Source of the DNA: an uncultured Synechococcus sp.
GTDB lineage: Bacteria > Cyanobacteriota > Cyanobacteriia > PCC-6307 > Cyanobiaceae
Reading direction: 5' to 3'
Assembly: GCA_913020095.1 (NCBI GenBank)
Contig: CAJWAH010000040.1
Span: forward strand, 1-10,508
DNA length: 10,508 nucleotides
Shown: positions 6,720-10,508 of the stretch, one piece after another
Numbering within the stretch: position 1 is the stretch's first letter
How the letters are laid out: each line of letters starts with the position of its first letter
The notes under the pieces: model-generated
What the model was told of the DNA's origin: nothing
The model's input: only the letters and a program-made list of their open reading frames with translations
The model's database searches: none
Position numbers and translations under genes: made by a program

Positions 6720-8053
6720 GCGCCAATGATTCCCTGCAGACGCTGCGGCAACGCCTAGCGGCAGGGGTTCCCGCCTCAGGTGGCGATGACGCCAGTGCCA
6801 GGCGCCAGTGGTGGGCAGCGCTCACGGTTGTGCAGGAGCTGCTGCTGGAGCAGGGCTGCCAGCAGGGGCTGTGGCTAGCAGCCCCACTTCCGGCCTTGCA
6901 TGAACCCCTGCTGATCAGCCGCTTCCATGGCTGGGTGTGGACCCCGCCGCAATGGAGTAGCCGGGCCCCTGAGCTCCCGGGCAGTGCCTCCAACAACCCA
7001 GCCAGCGAGCGCAGCCTCTGGCAGCTGCCGCTGCACGCAGGGGACGGCACCGATCCTTTACTGCTGCTGATCACGGGCCCACTGCAGGTGGCGATGGCCC
7101 TCCATGGCAGCGGCGCCCAGCGCCAGCTCTTGGTTCGTTTTGAGCAACCCTTGATTGCCGAACTGCTGCAATCGCTGGGCAATCGCTTGGCCAGCGAGCA
7201 GGGCGACGCCGCCAGCGACCTCAAGCACCAAATCCAACAACTCGGCAGCCTCGAAAATTCGCCGCAACTGGCTGAGCAGTTTTGGCCGCGCGTGGCCGCC
7301 CAATTGGCCAAGGCCACTCCGAGCCTGACCCTGGTGAGTGCCGCCAGCAACGCAACCGACGACTCCGATCAACAGCTGGGGCTCTTAGAGGCCATTGCCC
7401 ATGAAGTGCGCACGCCGCTGGCAACGATCCGCACCCTGATCCGCTCACTGCAACGGCGCTCAGACCTATCGCCCCCGCTGCAAAAGCGCCTGGGACAAAT
7501 CGACCACGAATGCAGTGAGCAGATCGATCGCTTTGGCTTGATTTTTCAGGCCGCCGAACTGCAGCGCCAACCCAGCCAACAGCGGGCCCTGGCGCGGACC
7601 GATCTAGGCGCCTTGCTGCCCGGGCTCGAGCAGATCTGGCAACGCCAACTGCAGCGGCGTGACTTGACCCTGGAGCTGGAGCAACCCGAGCAGCTGCCTG
7701 CGGTGATGAGCGATCCGGTGTTGCTCGAATCGATGCTGATTGGCCTAATGGACCGCTTCAGCCGCGGACTGCGCCGGGGCGAGAGCGTTCGGGTTGAGCT
7801 GGCCTCAGCCGGAGAGCAGCTCAAGCTGCGCTTCAGCGGCGGACGTGATGACGACGACAGCCCCGGCGACACCGCCAGCGTCGGTCCGGTGCTGAGCTGG
7901 GACCCAGCCACCGGCAGCCTGCAACTCAGTCAAGCCGCCACCCAGAAGCTGTTCAGCAGCCTTGGCGGGCGCCTTACCGAACGTCCTGGCAGCAGCCTGA
8001 CGCTGTATCTGCCCCTCGCCAATGTTGAAGGCTGTGAAGAGAACGGCGCTTGA
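6716..8053 (+). CDS. hik2: Sensor histidine kinase, Hik2/CSK-like
   Basis: The 445-residue soluble kinase starts at a GTG that overlaps the rodA stop (GTGA, 6716-6719). It has no membrane segment. Residues about 30-210 could be a diverged GAF-like sensor domain. The dimerisation/phosphoacceptor helix is clear: LLEAIAHEVRTPLATIRTLI, with His229 as phosphate acceptor, then IDHECSEQIDRFGLIFQAAE (262-281), which I recall as characteristic of Hik2 and the chloroplast sensor kinase CSK. Those kinases respond to plastoquinone redox state and adjust photosystem gene expression. The ATP-binding domain is degenerate: the N-box region (338-352) has no Asn and no DxGxG is present. The segment TGSLQLSQAATQKLFSSLGG (399-418) aligns with a G2 box that has lost glycines. 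Only three cysteines occur (48, 266, 440). The gene lies just upstream of psaD. The kinase call is strong, the Hik2 assignment good but from memory. Confidence 0.78.
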   Translation: MSANDSLQTLRQRLAAGVPASGGDDASARRQWWAALTVVQELLLEQGCQQGLWLAAPLPALHEPLLISRFHGWVWTPPQWSSRAPELPGSASNNPASERSLWQLPLHAGDGTDPLLLLITGPLQVAMALHGSGAQRQLLVRFEQPLIAELLQSLGNRLASEQGDAASDLKHQIQQLGSLENSPQLAEQFWPRVAAQLAKATPSLTLVSAASNATDDSDQQLGLLEAIAHEVRTPLATIRTLIRSLQRRSDLSPPLQKRLGQIDHECSEQIDRFGLIFQAAELQRQPSQQRALARTDLGALLPGLEQIWQRQLQRRDLTLELEQPEQLPAVMSDPVLLESMLIGLMDRFSRGLRRGESVRVELASAGEQLKLRFSGGRDDDDSPGDTASVGPVLSWDPATGSLQLSQAATQKLFSSLGGRLTERPGSSLTLYLPLANVEGCEENGA

Positions 8054-8109
8054 GGCAGGCAGATCGCAGATGAGTGCTAGCTTCCAGCCATACCTAAACA
8101 AGTGGCTGA

Positions 8110-8544
8110 ATGTCCACGGCATCCACTCTCAGCGGCCAGCTCCCCCAGTTCATTGGCAGCACCGGCGGCCTTCTGAACGCTGCTGAAACCGAAGAGAAGT
8201 ACGCCATCACCTGGAACAGCGACTCAGCTCAGGCTTTCGAGTTGCCCACCGGTGGTGCCGCGATGATGAACTCTGGCGAGAACATCATGTACTTCGCGCG
8301 CAAAGAGCAGTGCCTGGCCCTGGGCACCCAGCTGCGCACCCAGTTCAAGCCCCGGATCGAGGACTACAAGATCTACCGGATCTACCCCGGTGGCGACATG
8401 GAATTCCTGCACCCGGCCGATGGTGTGTTCCCTGAAAAGGTGAACGAAGGTCGCGCCATGGTGGGGCACAACCCCCGCCGGATCGGCCAAAACACCAATC
8501 CCGCCACCATCAAGTTCAGCGGCCGCAACACCTTCGACAGCTGA
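8110..8544 (+). CDS. psaD: Photosystem I reaction center subunit II, PsaD
   Basis: PsaD is the stromal/cytoplasmic extrinsic subunit of photosystem I that docks ferredoxin and stabilises PsaC. The 144-residue product is the normal cyanobacterial length. It shows the family sequence throughout: [20 protein letters not shown] near the start, [41 protein letters not shown], the basic ferredoxin-docking stretch [35 protein letters not shown] and a C-terminal basic tail with NPRRIGQN. The ATG at 8110 matches the usual MSTA..LSGQLP start. Only 56 bp separate it from the kinase gene, with no strong Shine-Dalgarno or convincing promoter hexamers visible, so the promoter may lie inside the kinase gene. 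A strong terminator follows 30 bp after the stop, as expected for a highly expressed single-gene unit. Confidence 0.98.
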   Translation: MSTASTLSGQLPQFIGSTGGLLNAAETEEKYAITWNSDSAQAFELPTGGAAMMNSGENIMYFARKEQCLALGTQLRTQFKPRIEDYKIYRIYPGGDMEFLHPADGVFPEKVNEGRAMVGHNPRRIGQNTNPATIKFSGRNTFDS

Positions 8545-8574
8545 ACCCACGGCGCTTAGCGCTACATCCTTTAG

Positions 8575-8605
8575 AAAGGCGGGTCAAACGACCCGCCTTT
8601 TTTTT
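8575..8605 (+). terminator. Rho-independent terminator after psaD
   Basis: AAAGGCGGGTC (8575-8585) pairs perfectly with GACCCGCCTTT (8590-8600) around the loop AAAC, giving an 11-bp stem. A run of eight T follows (8598-8605). This is a textbook intrinsic terminator on the plus strand, 30 bp after the psaD stop and 13 bp before the chosen trpE start. Confidence 0.93.
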
Positions 8606-8618
8606 GCCAAGCCCTGTG

Positions 8619-10121
8619 ATGGCCAGCCCCGATCCGACGACCAACTTCGAGCCGCTATGGCGGCGTTGGCCGGCGGACCTGGACACGCCTCTGAGCACCT
8701 GGCTGAAGGTGGGCCAGGGCCGTCCCTATGGCGTGCTGCTGGAGTCGGTCGAGGGCGGTGAGCATCTAGGCCGCTGGAGTTTTGTGGCCAGCGACCCGCT
8801 CTGGGTGCTGAGTGTGCGCGGCGATCAAGCCTGGCTGGAACACCGCGACGGGCGGCGCGAATCACTCCAAGGCGACCCCTTTGAACTGCTGCGCCAACGC
8901 CTCGCCCCCTACAAGAGCGCCCCAATCCCAGGACTTCCCCCGGTGGGTCAGCTGTTTGGCTTCTGGGGTTACGAACTCATCCACTGGGTCGAGCCCAGTG
9001 TTCCGGTGCATCCCCGCAGCGATGACGACCGGCCCGATGGCTGCTGGATGTTCTGCGACACCCTGCTGGTGTTTGACCAGGTGCGGCGGCAAGTAACGGC
9101 TGTCGCCTATGCCGATCACAGCCAAAACGACGATCCAATAGCCGCCAGAGCCGCAGCTGAACGGCGGCTGGATGCCCTGGAGAGCCAATTGCAGCAGCCC
9201 CTTCCGGCGGGCCTGACGCCACTGGCCTGGAGAGAGCAAGACGCCCAATCGCTCAAGGTGGTCAGCAATACCTCCCAGAGCGCTTTTGAAGACGCTGTCC
9301 GCCAAGCCCGCAACCACATCGGCGCTGGTGATGTCTTCCAACTGGTGCTGTCGCAGCGTTTGGAAGCGGAGGTCAGCCATGACCCCTTCGATCTGTACCG
9401 CAGCCTGCGGATGGTGAACCCATCGCCCTACATGGGCTTCTTCAGCTTCAACGGCTGGCATCTGATTGGCTCCAGCCCCGAGGTGATGGTGAAAGCCGAC
9501 CCCCAAGACGATGGCCGGGTGGTGGCCTCGCTGCGGCCGATCGCCGGAACTCGCCGCCGCGGCAGCACAGCCGCCGAGGATCAAGCCCTCGAAGCGGAGC
9601 TGCTCGCCGATCCCAAAGAACGGGCCGAGCACGTGATGTTGGTGGATCTCGGCCGCAACGACCTGGGCCGGGTCTGCCAGCCCGGCAGCGTTGAGGTCAA
9701 AGAGCTGATGCTGATTGAGCGCTATTCCCACGTGATGCACATCGTTTCCCAGGTGGAAGGCGATCTGCAGCCGCAGCACGATGTGTGGGATCTCCTGCGG
9801 GCGTCCTTCCCAGCAGGCACCGTCAGCGGGGCACCCAAGATTCGGGCCATGCAGCTGATCCATGAGCTGGAGCCCGATGCCCGCGGCCCCTACTCCGGGG
9901 TCTATGGCTCGATGGACCTCAGTGGTGCCCTCAACACCGCCATCACCATTCGCACGATGGTGGTGCAGCCCGGAAAAAGCGGGGGCTGGCGCGTGCAGGT
10001 GCAAGCCGGAGCCGGCGTTGTGGCCGACTCTCAGCCGACCGCCGAGCACGAGGAAACCCTCAACAAAGCCCGCGGCATGCTCAAGGCCCTGGCTTGCCTC
10101 GAGCCCGGCCAACAGCCATGA
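8619..10121 (+). CDS. trpE: Anthranilate synthase component I, TrpE
   Basis: TrpE converts chorismate to anthranilate, using ammonia delivered by the glutamine amidotransferase subunit TrpG; this is the first committed step to tryptophan. From the ATG at 8619 the protein has 500 residues, the usual length. The N-terminal domain carries GVLLESVEGGEHLGRWSF (38-55), including the LLES motif (40-43) of the tryptophan feedback site, so allosteric inhibition is likely kept. The chorismate-binding domain shows GAGDVFQLVLSQR (235-247), NPSPYMGFF (267-275), LRPIAGTRRRG (305-315), ERAEHVMLVDLGRNDLGRVC (334-353), ERYSHVMHIVSQVEG (367-381), SFPAGTVSGAPKIRAM (396-411) and AGAGVVADSQP (463-473). In-frame GTG (8616) and TTG (8604, inside the terminator T-run) are less likely starts. 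No Shine-Dalgarno is visible. The stop overlaps gshA by 4 bp. No trpG is present in the window. Confidence 0.95.
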   Translation: MASPDPTTNFEPLWRRWPADLDTPLSTWLKVGQGRPYGVLLESVEGGEHLGRWSFVASDPLWVLSVRGDQAWLEHRDGRRESLQGDPFELLRQRLAPYKSAPIPGLPPVGQLFGFWGYELIHWVEPSVPVHPRSDDDRPDGCWMFCDTLLVFDQVRRQVTAVAYADHSQNDDPIAARAAAERRLDALESQLQQPLPAGLTPLAWREQDAQSLKVVSNTSQSAFEDAVRQARNHIGAGDVFQLVLSQRLEAEVSHDPFDLYRSLRMVNPSPYMGFFSFNGWHLIGSSPEVMVKADPQDDGRVVASLRPIAGTRRRGSTAAEDQALEAELLADPKERAEHVMLVDLGRNDLGRVCQPGSVEVKELMLIERYSHVMHIVSQVEGDLQPQHDVWDLLRASFPAGTVSGAPKIRAMQLIHELEPDARGPYSGVYGSMDLSGALNTAITIRTMVVQPGKSGGWRVQVQAGAGVVADSQPTAEHEETLNKARGMLKALACLEPGQQP

Positions 10122-10508
10122 GCCAAAGCTTGCTCAAGGGCTTTGAAGTGGAGATGTACACCGGCCGCCCCGACGGCACGGTGGTGGGCTGCTCCAGCGA
10201 AGCGGCCGCTGCCATCGACGGGATCGTCACCGAGCCCGACCGCCGCAACCTGGAATACATCACACCGCCTGAGGCCTCCTATGCAGCGCAGCTCCAGCAC
10301 TTGCTCGAGCCTCGCCAGCGCCTACGCCAGTGGTTGCAGCAGCGCCAGCTCACCTTGCTGCCGGGGAGCAGCCTCAGCCTTGGCGATAGCCAACGCTTTG
10401 AGCGCTCCGATCCCGACAACCCTTATCACCAGTTCATCGAGGACAGCTACGGCACCCGTGTGGTGACCGCCAGCGTTCACATCAACTTCGGCCTGGAGAG
10501 CAGCGAAA
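10118..10508 (+). CDS. gshA: Glutamate-cysteine ligase, cyanobacterial type, N-terminal part (3' end outside window)
   Basis: Reading from the ATG at 10118, the frame stays open to the window end, showing about 130 residues. The start LLKGFEVEMYTGRPDGTVVG, then EPDRRNLEYITPP, LTLLPGSSLSLGDSQRF, RSDPDNPYHQFIEDSYGTR and VVTASVHINFGLE match the cyanobacterial family of ATP-dependent glutamate-cysteine ligases, distinct in sequence from E. coli GshA. The enzyme joins L-glutamate and L-cysteine in the first step of glutathione synthesis. The ATG overlaps the trpE stop (ATGA, 10118-10121), so the two genes are almost certainly cotranscribed and translationally coupled. The C-terminal part cannot be judged. 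Confidence 0.93.
   Translation, partial: MSQSLLKGFEVEMYTGRPDGTVVGCSSEAAAAIDGIVTEPDRRNLEYITPPEASYAAQLQHLLEPRQRLRQWLQQRQLTLLPGSSLSLGDSQRFERSDPDNPYHQFIEDSYGTRVVTASVHINFGLESSE

Noticed and set aside
8862..10112. Long minus-strand ORF of 416 codons opposite trpE
   Set aside because: It is fully antisense to a well-conserved gene, is rich in His/Gly/Ala as expected from the reverse frame of high-GC codons, and shows no recognisable domain.
1..10508. CRISPR array, tRNA/rRNA, insertion sequence, prophage or defence genes
   Set aside because: No direct-repeat array, cloverleaf-like sequence, transposase, integrase or defence-domain motif was seen; all sizeable space is taken by housekeeping or photosynthesis genes.

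Overview
The window looks like core chromosome of a high-GC picocyanobacterium, probably a Synechococcus/Cyanobium-type organism. It holds psaD (photosystem I), a cyanobacterial-type glutamate-cysteine ligase, a CCB2/CCB4-like cytochrome b6f assembly protein, a Hik2/CSK-like sensor kinase and the oxygen-dependent HemF, all tightly packed with high-GC codon use. This assignment rests on protein motifs recalled from the families; no search was run.

Layout. Bases 2-646 hold the 3' end of a lipid-A-disaccharide synthase-related gene, which converges with a short RNase D-type exonuclease gene (652-1305, minus). A small basic protein of unknown function with a winged-helix look (1413-1832) is divergent from the exonuclease. 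It is followed by the CCB2/CCB4-like membrane protein (1858-2412) and an exported Amidase_3-like protein (2474-3319). The 3' end of the amidase-like gene overlaps the 3' end of convergent hemF by 90 bp (hemF about 3230-4270, minus). A short divergent spacer then leads into a plus-strand run: mrp (4364-5434), rodA (5439-6719), a Hik2-like histidine kinase (6716-8053), psaD (8110-8544) with a clear intrinsic terminator, trpE (8619-10121) and the 5' part of gshA (10118 to the window end).

How the genes fit together. mrp-rodA-hik2 is a tight unit, with a 4-bp gap and then a 4-bp overlap. It joins an Fe-S carrier ATPase, the elongation peptidoglycan polymerase and a photosynthetic redox sensor. 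psaD is probably its own highly expressed unit, closed by the terminator at 8575-8605. trpE and gshA overlap by 4 bp and form a second unit whose 5' end lies almost on top of that terminator. No tRNA, rRNA, CRISPR array, insertion sequence or phage gene was seen.

I found no convincing undescribed system. The points most worth a second look are a perfect hairpin one base before a start codon (1838-1856), the 90-bp convergent overlap, the degenerate ATP-binding region of the Hik2-like kinase next to psaD, the Fe-S carrier/redox kinase pairing, and the psaD terminator that leaves trpE almost no leader.
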